Assembly: GCA_963457665.1 (NCBI GenBank) | Contig: OY735224.1 | Span: 49,110,311 to 49,174,310, forward strand | Direction: 5' to 3' | DNA: 64,000 nucleotides | Source: Thysanoteuthis rhombus | Lineage: Eukaryota; Mollusca; Cephalopoda; Oegopsida; Thysanoteuthidae | Part shown: positions 50,401 to 59,969 of the stretch, piece by piece | Position numbering within the stretch: position 1 is the stretch's first letter | Layout of the letters: the number at the start of each line of letters is the position of its first letter | Notes under the pieces: generated by a model | Database searches by the model: none | Told to the model about the DNA's origin: nothing | What the model saw: the letters and a program-made list of their open reading frames with translations, nothing else | Translations under genes and position numbers: made by a program

Positions 50401-50498
50401 TGAAAATAGTCCATGAGACTTTTTTTTGTTTCCAGGAATCCTTTAAGAATGATATTCACATTAGTCCGGGAGGATACCAGTGGAATTGAACCTGAAAT
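35425..50498 (+). repeat. Satellite A array 2 (114-bp unit, ~130 copies)
   Basis: Both flanks (35.4-37.1 and 46.2-50.5 kb) are diverged and resemble array 1 (ggaagccagtgaaattg, aagactgatattcac). The core (about 37.2-46.2 kb) is highly homogeneous with its own diagnostic bases (ggaggaaaacagtgaaattg, gactttatttagtt, attgtcctttagggactc). A block is repeated at exactly 2,284 bp: ttcacg 38211/40495, a tagagg variant 38360/40644, ctggggg 38587/40871, atcct 38951/41235. This is the pattern of a satellite with a recently amplified centre and older edges. Confidence 0.95.
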
Positions 50499-50665
50499 CG
50501 TCAGGTCCAATCTGACAGGCTTCACAAATCATTATCCACATTCAAAGACATAAAAACGAGATGTATCTGATTGACGATTCCATTTTCATCACAACATCGA
50601 CACGCTCAAAAGAACAAACATCCGAATTTCCAAAAAAAGTCAACATTCATAATTTTGAGAAAAAT
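50499..50665 (-). other. 3' tail of the 50.7-kb gene copy and inversion junction
   Basis: On the minus strand the gene stop is followed by atttttctcaaaattatgaa and gaagcctgtcagatt, the same tail found behind the copies at 17451 and 57300. At about 50498 it meets satellite A in the opposite orientation to that seen at the other two copies. Confidence 0.65.
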
Positions 50666-51196
50666 CTAAAGCAACTCAATGCCTAAATCCTGGTGGCAAA
50701 GATAAACAATGATACTATTCACCGCCAGCATACATATGATCTCTGAAATCACCACATATATATTAGCGGCAACGGCCAATACTACACTTAATATCAATGC
50801 AATCACAACTAAAAATGCCAAGGCAATGAGTAGAAGGCGATGCTTCTGCTTCATCCTCTGGTTCACTGCAGAAGCATTGCCAGGCAATCTTGTTCGAGGA
50901 AGATGACCCCTATTAGCTGCCCCTATGGTTGGTGTTGAGGCATCCTCAATCCTGGCTGGTAGTTGAGCGAAGTGCACCCGGTGAGACGGAGCCTCTACCA
51001 TCGGTAGGACAGTAGCAACGGATGTTGAGGCTCCCTCTACGCCTGGCAACGGTCTCTCCATATCCAGCGTGCACATTGGAGGACTCATAGCGATCGGTGG
51101 GTCCTCACCCACCTCTATGATAAAGGGGGTAATTGCCACTTCGACGCTTTCTGATGGTGCAGATGGTTCAGTTGGCTGGCTTGTTTTGTTACTCAT
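50666..51196 (-). CDS. Dispersed copy: 176-aa putative membrane protein, intact
   Basis: Starts MSNKTSQPTEPSAPSESVE. All family landmarks are present: ITPFIIEVGEDPPIAMSPP, LERPLPGVEGAST-type block (here DMERPLPGVEGAST), the basic MKQKHR, the hydrophobic segment from about residue 121, and the end VYLCHQDLGIELL. No stop or frameshift. It differs from all array copies at many sites (for example V57 of PGVEG, R104), yet the full 176-codon frame is kept. That an old dispersed copy stays open is the best hint that the protein is or was under selection. The 5' leader is homologous to array leaders to about 51476. It is followed by the native 3' tail and not by a LINE tail. Confidence 0.72.
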   Translation of the reverse strand: MSNKTSQPTEPSAPSESVEVAITPFIIEVGEDPPIAMSPPMCTLDMERPLPGVEGASTSVATVLPMVEAPSHRVHFAQLPARIEDASTPTIGAANRGHLPRTRLPGNASAVNQRMKQKHRLLLIALAFLVVIALILSVVLAVAANIYVVISEIICMLAVNSIIVYLCHQDLGIELL

Positions 51197-51476
51197 TTTG
51201 GGCCGTTTTTCTTGTTATGAAATATGCAATCAATTTATGTCAAGCTATTTGATTGTTTTTAAGTGAGAAAAACTAGGATCAATGAAATTTTAACAGTAAA
51301 TTAAAGAAATGTTTGTAGTTTTGTTCATAAAACAAGACTTGCGTATAGTTTTCTTCCGATATGGCAGAATATTAAGATGGCGTTCGGTTGTCATGGTGAT
51401 AACGTTCACTGATCGTATGGAAATAAGCTTGACCATATTTGGAAACGTTTTCATGGATTATATTTCATAGCTACGT
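51197..51476 (-). other. Leader of the 50.7-kb gene copy
   Basis: Read on the minus strand this matches array leaders (ttcataaaacaaga region, atatggcagaatatta, ggaaacgttttcatgg). Homology ends at tagctatgaaat, the same boundary as in the array. Shared transcription signals could lie here, but none was recognised. Confidence 0.6.
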
Positions 51477-51539
51477 ATATATTCATTATTTTTTATTAAA
51501 TAAAATGTCTGTTAGTGCTTATCAATATCTGAAATATAT

Positions 51540-51567
51540 TATATAAATATTTATATGTATGTATATA

Positions 51568-51633
<66 letters not shown>

Positions 51634-51791
51634 ACACCATCATCATTCCATGTACTCCAAGATGAACCCTTAATGATCTCTCTCTATCTCTCTCTCCTTC
51701 TCTCTCTCTCTTTCTCTCTCCCTCTCTCTCTCTCTCCTTCTCTCTGTCTCTCCGCTGAATCGCTTTATAACTCCCACAGGTATCTACTTTG

Positions 51792-51862
<71 letters not shown>

Positions 51863-51880
51863 TATATATATATATATATC
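51540..51880. repeat. (TA)n - (CT)n - (TA)n microsatellite cluster
   Basis: (TA)n at 51557-51631, (CT)n with interruptions at 51677-51753, and (TA)n at 51792-51879. The unbroken translations through it are tyrosine/isoleucine runs without meaning. Confidence 0.95.
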
Positions 51881-52380
51881 AGTAATTACCAAGACCTGCG
51901 GATTAACATCACGAAGCCATTGGATGATATTATAATCAAGCAGGCTAAGTGAAAACTCAAACAACGACAAGTTTCATCTGACTCTAAAAAAACAAGACCC
52001 AACATTCAAGAGATCTGATTCATTGAAGTGAAAAACTTCAAATATGAATACCTAAAGCGTACTGTACTCTACTGACAGCGCAGACTAACAGTGGAGATTT
52101 TACTATCCCAAATTCCTGAGGATTGTTGTTGTGATTGTTGTGGTACAAAAACAAAGTCAACCCCAAACTTGGACGGGAGTTCGGCTAGATTGATAAAACT
52201 CACAAAAACAAATACAACATCAATTTATTTTATTCATTCGTTTATCATTTGACAGAAAATATTTTTATTGTTTAATCTGCGTTGACTTAGAAATTGCACT
52301 ACTACAATGCGAACTGTTCAGTGTTGATTCAATATGTTTATGTTTGGAAATATGGATATTGATAATAAACAATATTTCTA
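51880..52380. other. Spacer, no recognised feature
   Basis: Low-complexity-free sequence between the microsatellite cluster and the boundary repeat. Neither strand shows a long frame or a known motif. Confidence 0.4.
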
Positions 52381-52690
52381 GGGAGGCTATAACCAGTTGT
52401 AAAAGGTAAAGAATTCAGTGGTCGACCACCCATGAGTAAGGATTTCGAGCACATTCTGAGACTCAGAGAATTCGGCTGGGAAGTCCAACAGTGGTAATCA
52501 TGAGAGGGTCGCTGGAAATATGTTATGGCTTCAAATATGTCTTATTTTCGTTGAATAAATATGTTTTTTATTTCACACAGTCCTTCATGTTATTATCAAA
52601 GAAATAATTTCATAAACAATTAAAAAATCAGTTGATGCAAATAAATCTGTTTTTTGTTGTTTAATGTGTCGCATTTTGGTTAAATAGATA
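52380..52690 (-). repeat. Boundary repeat (copy 2, inverted relative to 35.2 kb)
   Basis: Reverse complement of 35150-35424 with moderate divergence (ccaacagtggtaatcatgag, cattctgagactcagagaat, ttgaataaatatgttttt). It marks the inner end of the right arm of the inverted duplication. Confidence 0.68.
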
Positions 52691-52789
52691 TATACATATA
52701 TATATATCATAAATGAATATATTTTGAAAGAAAAAAACACATTTTTATTCATTCTGAACTTTCCAATATTTTTCACAATTTCTTACACA

Positions 52790-53380
52790 ACGATGCATTT
52801 TTTTTTCTATTCATTCTGATGAAGATCAATGAGGCCTAACTGGTGACTGAAGGCCTGAAATTGGATTCCCTGTGATAGAAGCGTACGTTCGGCCGTATGG
52901 TGTGTCTGTGTGTCGGATGGGGGTCGGGACTCATCGTTAACTGATGAAACACCGACTTATCTTTGATCTCTTGTACGGAAGGGGTTGGGGGTGAAAGGAC
53001 AAGATAACTTTGGATTGGGGTCGAACTCCAGGGAAAAAGCCTAAAAGTGCATCTCATCTATTCTTTATTATTATAAAAATGTGGAGGGGGAGATTCATAG
53101 TTGAAATTTGTCGAAATATTCACTTCTAAATCATTGTACGATGTTTATTAAGCATTGAGTATTGTAGATTAGTTTAGTAGTTCAATATCTAATAATAATA
53201 ATGATAATGAACTGTCATTGGGAAGTGGTTTTTTAATAAAATAATAGTTTCATTTATCCAAATCATACTATTGAAATATTATTGTGATAAAGTAAATATT
53301 AACGATAGTTCTCTTTTAAAAGTCCCAATAAAGTAATGATTAAAAAAAGAAAAGAATCGATAATGGTATCATCATTATCT
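52790..53380 (-). repeat. Module M1 (inverted copy, inner)
   Basis: Minus-strand copy of M1 with the landmarks ggattccctgtgatagaagc, ctgatgaaacaccgacttat and gtcattgggaagtgg. It corresponds to the M1 copy at 28880. Confidence 0.75.
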
Positions 53381-53384
53381 TTCT

Positions 53385-53545
53385 GAATATGTCTGGTTCG
53401 TCTCTCCATGTTGTATTGTGCCGGACTCCCTCGGTAGCGCATGTTTCCTCTGGTGATCCCTAATGTGGATCATAATGTGTGTTTGATGTGTACCATTGCT
53501 GCAACATATCCTGCCCATTGCTATTTTTGTTTGTATTAGAATATC
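53385..53545 (-). mobile_element. LINE reverse-transcriptase tail scrap
   Basis: Minus strand reads aatagcaatgggcaggatat, then gtgctaccgaggtagtccgg-like sequence and a gagacga block, parallel to the scrap at 28675. It has the same position next to M1. No intact frame. Confidence 0.72.
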
Positions 53546-53559
53546 AATAGTTGATGATA

Positions 53560-53715
53560 TTCGCTCTGGAGCTAACAAGGCTCCGTTTATACCTTTTCAG
53601 GCTTGCTTTTTTACACATGGAAAATTCAATTATATATCATTTCTACGTTCGGAACAATTGTTAAAAACCTTGTAAATATTCATCTTCAAAGTTAAATAGG
53701 CTCCTTGTATAATTT
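53560..53715 (-). repeat. Satellite B remnant (inverted)
   Basis: Reverse complement closely matches 28490-28660, including gcaagcctgaaaaggtata and tttacaaggtttttaacaat. It is the only satellite B left at this position in the right arm, where the left arm has about 2.4 kb. Confidence 0.75.
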
Positions 53716-53860
53716 CCATCGAACCTCTTAGCAACAAATGGCTTCTTCTACGTAGCCACACACTTACCATTAGGCTAAACAGCCCGCTCGTTAGGCAAAG
53801 GCTAAATAACTGCTTTCAAACCGAATTCTTATCTGGTTTCTATTTTTTGATTTTTCATTT
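53716..53860 (-). mobile_element. tRNA-derived SINE, partial
   Basis: Minus strand has gggctgtttagcctaatggt (box A-like) and a gaggttcgat box B (53718-53727), plus the segment gaaagcagttatttagcctt shared with the SINEs at 59.7-60.1 kb. Confidence 0.6.
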
Positions 53861-53869
53861 CACTCATTA

Positions 53870-54400
53870 TTCGTTCCTCTTTCGGACGTTCTAACGGGAA
53901 TGAACTGGAAAATCAATTGGAAACAACTTGTTTTTTCCCTTATTAATAATCTCATTCCACACCAAACTCGTCTCTATAACGTGGCTGCTTTTCAAAAGAA
54001 TCTCTTGTTTTTCTCGTTATGTTAAACGCTTAGGATTTGAAAGGTTCAAATAGCTTGTAAGGGAGATAAGTGATCAAGAGTATTTCCGAGGTACCCTTGT
54101 TGACGACAACTTTTTCTCTTCACTTTCACTATCTTTCATCCACGTCTCGATATTTGTTGGGCTGTTTGGATATTTTGATAATTCAAAAACCTTTCTAGCT
54201 ATTATCAATATGTCAGTGAATATTTAGATATTCATCTAAAGATATCTTTGCTGTTGGGTTTTTTAAAAAAAACTTTTATATTATTACTGCATTCAAGAAA
54301 GTTGTTAAAGACCTTTAAAAGAGTGGGTCTGAAGTGACAAAGCTCTATTCATACCCTTTTAAGCTTGCTTAGGGACATTAAAATCGCATTAGTTTAATGA
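53870..54400 (-). repeat. Inverted copy of the right half of M1 (21.4-21.85 kb)
   Basis: Reverse complement follows 21390-21850 for about 400 bp, with tccacgtctcgatatttgtt, cctttctagctattatcaat and cgttatgttaaacgcttagg. It is one of the clearest links between the two arms. Confidence 0.8.
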
Positions 54401-54700
54401 AAGAAATTCTTCTCTTCTCTAAGATAATTTCTCTTGCAGTCTTAGCATAGAGTTACTTTATTTGATAAATGGGCGTTAAAATAGTATATACCTGAAAAGC
54501 TATGAAATACCCAGATAAAATTTTCAGCTATAGATAAGGAATTAGAGTTAGCAACACCGGTCACTGAATTCTGTCTGCACGGCCAGTTTGTGTGCAAATT
54601 TTAGTGTCAACTCCCCCACCCCCAGAGCGCATAAGGGCAACGGCTGCTCGCTAGGACTGCGAATGGGGACACATTTGGCCATTTCCAGTGTCATTTTAAC
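54400..54700. other. Spacer, no recognised feature
   Basis: Includes a C-rich patch (ctcccccacccccagagc) at about 54609. No frame or repeat landmark was recognised. Confidence 0.4.
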
Positions 54701-55404
54701 AATTTAACGTGGATGATTTAACAAATGATGATGATGATGATGATGGTGGTGAAGAAGAAGAAAGAAAAGAAGAAGAAGGAAAAGACGAAGAAGAAGGAGA
54801 GGAAGAAAAAAATGGAGAAGAAGAAGAAGGAGAGGAAGAAAAAAATGGAGAAGAAGAAGAAGGAAACAATTTTACTAATTTGGTAATTTCCAATATTTTT
54901 GCACCATATCTTTCAGAGCTTAGATTTTTCATTCATTTTTATTATTGTTTTAAGGTCACCACGGCCTTGAGAAAGCCCGAAATGGGATTCCCTGTCGTAG
55001 AAGCGTAAACTCAGCCTGACGGTGTATGTTGGGTGGGGTCGTGGTTCATCATTGACTGATGAAACACTGACTTATCTTTGAACTCTTGTAGGAAACAAAA
55101 CAACTTTGAATCGGGGTCAAACTCCAGGGAAAAGGCTAAACGCAGATCTCATCCATTATTCCCTCTTATTCTTACATTTGGAGGTAGGGGGGAAGATTCC
55201 AAGTTGAATTTTGTTTTCGAAGTATACGCTTCTAAATCATTGTACAATGATTATAAAGGATTGTTAAAAAAATAAAGAAAATTGCTTGTGAATTTTATTT
55301 GAGTATTGTAAGATAGTTTAGTAATTCAATATCTAATAAATACCAAAGAGTCATTGGGAAGTGATTTTTGATGAAATGATATTTTCATTTCTCTTATTGT
55401 CCGT
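54700..55404 (-). repeat. Module M1 (inverted copy, outer) with (GAT)n(GAA)n
   Basis: Reverse complement of about 20760-21390: the (GAT)n(GGT)n(GAA)n tract at 54726-54870 is the inverse of 21311-21388, followed by gtacgct/aagcgtaaac, tgatgaaacactgacttatc and gtcattgggaagtgat. The acidic frame through the GAA tract is an artefact. Confidence 0.8.
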
Positions 55405-55632
55405 GGTTGGATGAAAACATTACTCCCTGGATTCGCTACTCCTGTCTATCATTGGTGTGGCGAAGTCAATAGTTTCTGAATTTCTCTAGTTCGTCACTTC
55501 ATCTTTTATTCTGCCAGCCTCCTTCGGTTGTGTATGTGATCTCTGGAGATCCATGGGGCAAATCGTGATGTCCATCGGGAGTGTGCCATTCTTGCAACAT
55601 GACAAGCCCATTGCCATTTAGATTTCCACTGA
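55405..55632 (-). mobile_element. LINE reverse-transcriptase tail scrap
   Basis: Minus strand runs from aaatggcaatgggcttgtca through tggacatcacgatttgcccc to caatgatagacaggagtag, matching array LINE tails block by block with several frame breaks. Confidence 0.72.
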
Positions 55633-55719
55633 AAATTACTGAAGAAACTTTAAAAACATTGGTTTCCAAGCTGAAGAGCTCTGTTTAGACCATTTTAGGC
55701 CTGGCTCAATTCTGCCAAG
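55633..55719 (-). repeat. Single satellite B unit (inverted)
   Basis: Minus strand gives aggcctaaaatggtctaaac, agagctcttcagcttgg and aaaccaatgtttttaaag, the satellite B landmarks. Confidence 0.6.
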
Positions 55720-55921
55720 AGGTGTCAGAAAAGTTACAACGGGGATAATTAGCTTGTGGCGGCCAAGTGTTCGTAACGACGTCGATTTTTGATCCTTCGA
55801 TGTCGGCTCCTCTTATCATTGCAAAGCAGAATTCACCAAGCGTTGGATTGTTCACCCACTGACAGGAACATGAGTTAGCTTTACGCTTTTGTGAGACAGG
55901 TTAGTTTTATCCCTGTGATCA
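55720..55921 (+). rRNA. 28S rRNA fragment (decayed, peptidyl-transferase region)
   Basis: Recognisable eukaryotic large-subunit rRNA, domain V. It runs from ggtgtcagaaaagttac, through gcttgtggcggccaag, tttttgatccttcgatgtcg, gcagaattcaccaagcg and ttggattgttcacccact to gtgagacaggttagtttta. Compared with the near-invariant core, many positions are changed (acaacggggataattag for the usual accacagggataactgg; gttcgtaacgacg). About 200 bp are kept, with abrupt ends. A functional gene would not tolerate these changes, so this is a pseudogene fragment. It lies on the opposite strand from the neighbouring right-arm repeats and has no counterpart in the left arm. Confidence 0.9.
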
Positions 55922-55934
55922 ACACTAGGTTTAA

Positions 55935-56640
55935 TTTCCCTGGCTTTCAATTTCACTCCGAGAAACCATTGTGAATATCAGTCTTAAAGGCTTCCTGGAA
56001 ACAGAATAAAGTCTCACAGATGTTTTTTAGGCTCAATTTCACTGGCTTCCTCCCGAAAACAAAAAGAATCTCGGAGAGACCATTGTGAATATCAGTCTTA
56101 AAGGCTTCCTGGAAACGAAATAAAGTCTCACAGACTATTTTCAGGTTCAATTTCACTGGATTCTTCCCGAAAACGAAAAGAGTCTCGAAGAGACCATTAT
56201 GAATATCAGTCTTAAAGGCTTCCTGGAAACGAAATAATGTCTCATAGACTATTTACAGGTTCAATTTCACTTGCTTCCTCCCGGAAATGAAAAGAGTCTT
56301 GGAGAGACCATTGTGAATATCAGTCTTAAAGTCTTCCTGGAAAGAAAATAAAGTCTCACAGACTATTTTCAGGTTCAATTTCACTGGCTTCCTTCCGAAA
56401 ACGAAAAGAGTCTTGAAGAGACCATCGTGAATATCAGTGTCACAGGTTCCCCAAAACGAAATAAAGTCTCACGGACTATTCGTTCAATTCCATTGGCTTC
56501 CCCCCAAAGACGAAAAAGTTAATGACGAGACCATTGTCATTTTTAATCTGACAGGCTTCCTGTAAACGCAATAAACTCCCACGGAATAATGCCAGGTTCA
56601 ATACGGCAGGCTTCTCGAAAACATGATCCTAATTTCAAAG
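55935..56640 (-). repeat. Satellite A array 3 (inverted, ~6 copies)
   Basis: Minus-strand copies of the 114-bp unit (gaaattgaacctgaaaatag, cctttaagactgatattc). The units nearest the gene (56460-56600) are the most diverged and grade into its 3' tail, as at 17.97-18.1 kb. Confidence 0.9.
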
Positions 56641-56775
56641 GCAAAAAAAGAGACATATATAATAGACATCATTGACAATTCCATTTTTATCACAACATTG
56701 ACACGCTCAGAAAAACCAACATCCGTATTTTCAAGTCAAGATTCACAATTTTCAGAAAAAAACTCAAGCACTCCC

Positions 56776-57300
56776 TCAGTTCAATGATGGAGTGAAAGAT
56801 AAGCCAACACACCAATACATAGCTATCATACTTATAATGCCACTAATCAGGGCATATGGAGTAGCTGCAATGGCCAAAATTATAGTGAATGCAAATGTAA
56901 TGGCAAACACCAACGCCAAGAAAAGTTGAAGATTGAACACCTTTCGTTTCATCCTACAATTTTTGTCCACGGCTGAAACGTTGCCAGGAAATATTGGTCC
57001 AGGAAGATGAACCTGATTAGCTTCCGCTATGGTAGGTGTTGAGGCTTCCTCAATCCTGGGTGATAGTTGACCGATGTTCACCAGATGAGACAGAGCCTCT
57101 ACCATCGGTACGACAGTACCAACGGATGTTGAGGCTCCCTCTACGCCTGGCAACGGTCTCTCAATATCTAGCGTGCACGTTAGAGGATTCATAGCGATCC
57201 GTGGGTCCTTACCCACCTCTATGATGAAGGGGGTAATGGCCACTTCGACTGTTTTTGATGCTGCAGATGGTTCAGTTGGCTGGCTTGTTTTGTTGCCCAT
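56776..57300 (-). CDS. Dispersed copy: 174-aa putative membrane protein, intact
   Basis: The start is the ATG at 57298-57300 (MGNKTSQPTEPSAAS). Upstream the family leader survives for only about 20 bp before a (CA)n tract, so the promoter has been replaced or lost. The N-terminal half follows the family (VAITPFIIEVGKDP, IERPLPGVEGAST, QLSPRIEEASTPTI). The C-terminus differs: NCRMKRKVFNLQ, then a hydrophobic stretch with LALVFAITFAFTIILAIAA, then LISGIISMIAMYW, ending SFTPSLN. MGNKTS fits the N-myristoylation pattern, which would add a lipid anchor to the membrane end. It is the most divergent intact member. Confidence 0.65.
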   Translation of the reverse strand: MGNKTSQPTEPSAASKTVEVAITPFIIEVGKDPRIAMNPLTCTLDIERPLPGVEGASTSVGTVVPMVEALSHLVNIGQLSPRIEEASTPTIAEANQVHLPGPIFPGNVSAVDKNCRMKRKVFNLQLFLALVFAITFAFTIILAIAATPYALISGIISMIAMYWCVGLSFTPSLN

Positions 57301-57316
57301 GTTGGACTGTTTTTCT

Positions 57317-57318
<2 letters not shown>

Positions 57319-57354
<36 letters not shown>

Positions 57355-57375
57355 AATATGTGTGTGCGTGTGTGC
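57319..57375. repeat. (TG)n microsatellite at the 5' edge of the 57.3-kb gene copy
   Basis: (TG)n at 57319-57352 and an interrupted tail to 57375. It cuts the leader that other copies keep. Confidence 0.9.
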
Positions 57376-57680
57376 TTTAGAAACAGTCAACGAAAACTGT
57401 CAACAGTTGTAGTGAGCCATATTCAGACGATTGGTTGAGAGAGTGCCCGACATGGCTTGTTCAATGTTCTGCCAAAGACCCCTCTCAAAAGACGCGAAGA
57501 ATGGACAGGGTTGGCAGTTGTGAATGTGACTCTCAAACAATAGAGAAGCTCACTTCATGGTGTCACACTGCCGACCAGGGCAACCCAGCGGGGAGGGTCT
57601 GTTCATGCTCGCAAAGTTAGGTCCGCTCTCTTCAGGAATATTCGAATACACCAAAAAAAAAAAAACAAAAAAACAGAAAA
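57376..57680 (+). other. Possible retroposon end with poly(A)
   Basis: GC-richer segment (gaccagggcaacccagcggg and neighbours) ending in a run of about 13 A with an A-rich continuation at 57652-57675. An A-tail on a segment of different composition suggests a LINE or SINE 3' end. The family was not recognised. Confidence 0.35.
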
Positions 57681-58315
57681 TCAGGTCTGCTTTTGCTGTC
57701 CCATTCTGTATTTGAAACTGTGATATCTATAATCTCATGTTCGGCAAAGATTCCACTGCAAAGGAAGGAAAGGGTTAACGCTGTGGAGAACAACTTCAAC
57801 TTGGCCAGTGGTTTGCAGTTTCAAATTCGACGGTAGCATTTTAAAGATGTTTAATAGTTCTAAAAGCTTCTTACGAACTCAACCGACCTGTGAAGAGAGA
57901 TACTCTCCTCTTCCCAGCATTACTCCAGCTATTTACAATCAACTGATGGGAGTATTCATTACACAACTATGCACCAGTATTCTTTAAAATCATATATTCA
58001 TACAAGGCTTACTTCTTTCTTTCACACTAAGCCCCGCCTCCTTTTTTTTTTTACAGCCGAGGGAAAATCCAGAATTCGGGTAAACTGAAAATTTGCTTTC
58101 AAAGAATTTTTCTGATAATATTACTTCTTTCAAAATGAACTAAAAAGTAATTCAAATTACAGAATAAAATCTTGAGTAAATATGTTACTCCGTTCAAAGC
58201 AATCCTACTTTCATCAAATAAAATCTTGCCGAAAGAGTTTTATTAGCATAGAGAGATAAGTGTACCAAATTATTTTTAAACCATTTCAAGTTTTGCTTTG
58301 CACAATCATTCAGTG
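57680..58315. other. No recognised feature
   Basis: AT-rich sequence without long frames, satellite landmarks or tandem structure. A run of T lies at 58042-58053. Confidence 0.4.
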
Positions 58316-58475
58316 TGCATATACTTCACAAATTGCACAAATCTGCACACATTTCGTAAATTTTCACAGATTGCACAAATTTTCACAAATTGCAGAAATT
58401 GGCACGAATTGCAGGATATGAGGCTTTAGCACAAATTTGCACAAATTGCACGAATTTGCACAAATTTCATAACGC
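58316..58475. repeat. Minisatellite, ~10-bp unit (gcacaaattt)
   Basis: Imperfect repeats of ttgcacaaat with variants (ttcacaaatt, ttgcacgaat). About a dozen units, interrupted near 58415-58430. Confidence 0.8.
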
Positions 58476-59205
58476 AGGTTTGTCTGACTAATGAATATTT
58501 GAAGAAACCTAAATTTCACTCCTCTCTTCTAATCATTGCCTTCTTATCAGAAACTGTAAACGAAAACTGTCACCAAAACTATCAGCATAAGTTTCTTCAG
58601 TTTTTAATCCGGTCTGGCTGACTAGTTGGCTTTCCATGTAAGAATCATCCGTCTAGGCTCCGACGCTGGAACTAGAGGGCTGAAAATTAAACCATTACTT
58701 TTTAGTATGTCTACAAAAAAAGATTTTTCTCATTTTGGAAAGTTACCCCTCAAAATAGGTTTCAGTGAGGATGGGTCTCAATTTATTATGTAAGTTTATG
58801 CTAAATTGTTGCCTTAGATTGTGCCCGGTTGTGTCCATCCTTGTTTTTAGAAAATCTAGACTTTTACTGATCCAGCAAAATGTGATAGAATTATCTTGTT
58901 TATCTACGTTTTTTCCAAATTTCAATTGATCATCCCCAAACACTGCATGCTGACAAAAGCAGTAGTTGGGTGACAGTTTCTATTGAGAGACTAACCAGCC
59001 CTGTCTTTCATTATTTTTTATATATCTATGAGATAAAGTATTGTAAACGATAATTGACAATTTTGACACAATTTTTTTTTCATCCCAGAATATCTCTTAT
59101 GTGAAGGTGTTTGTAAGATTTATAGTACAACAAGCGTGGGTATATGTAATAATGCATTTAGTAGATTGTCATTCTTAGAAAGTGCTCAATACCATCAGCA
59201 GAGCG
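58475..59205. other. No recognised feature
   Basis: The longest frame (58743-58943, minus, 66 codons) has no recognisable motif and no supporting context. Confidence 0.4.
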
Positions 59206-59206
59206 G

Positions 59207-59336
59207 TTATAAAATAAGTAAAGATTTTCCAATGGTTCATTACTGATTGTACATACTGTTCTACCTGAAAGTCTTTGTCAAGCAAAACAGAGGGTACAAT
59301 CTGTAATAAACTATCGAAAAAATCTTTACTCATTAT
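59207..59336. repeat. Imperfect hairpin, MITE-like
   Basis: Left arm 59207-59252 (agtaaagatttt … attactgattgtac) and right arm 59294-59336 are inverse copies with a loop of about 41 bp. The two arms agree at most positions. It could be a short inverted-repeat transposon or a foldback transcript. Confidence 0.7.
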
Positions 59337-59337
59337 A

Positions 59338-59694
<357 letters not shown>

Positions 59695-59940
59695 GAATTA
59701 TAAATCGCATTATATTATATAGAAACTTATTAAAGATGATATCCCGTCGTTACACGGTTAATGTATCATTCAATTTAGACAAAGTAAATAGAATGAACTA
59801 TTAATGAAAATGGGAAATCGAACCTGTGACCGATAAGTCAGCCGTTTCAATACAGCAATGCACTTACCATTGTGCTAAACAGCCCACCGGTAATGCAAAG
59901 GTCAAATAACTGCTTTCAACTCAAATTCTCATCTCGTTTA
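59695..59940 (-). mobile_element. tRNA-derived SINE (left member of an inverted pair)
   Basis: Minus strand: ggctgtttagcacaatggta (box A at 59865-59877) and caggttcgattt (box B at 59816-59824), followed by a tail ttctatttactttgtctaaa and attaaccgtgtaacga. It resembles a tRNA 5' half and T-arm, without a full acceptor stem. Confidence 0.75.
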
Positions 59941-59969
59941 TTCTCTTCTTAGTTATTTGGCCTTGCAAT

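Noticed and set aside
35425-50498. CRISPR-like regular repeat
   Set aside because: The whole 114-bp unit repeats with no unique spacers, and the DNA is eukaryotic. It is a satellite.
51551-51970. Frames of 108-139 codons through the microsatellite cluster
   Set aside because: The translation is Tyr/Ile and Arg/Glu runs from (TA)n and (CT)n.
54709-55008. Acidic 99-codon frame
   Set aside because: It arises from (GAT)n(GAA)n inside an M1 copy. The inverted counterpart at 21.3 kb is not open in the same way.
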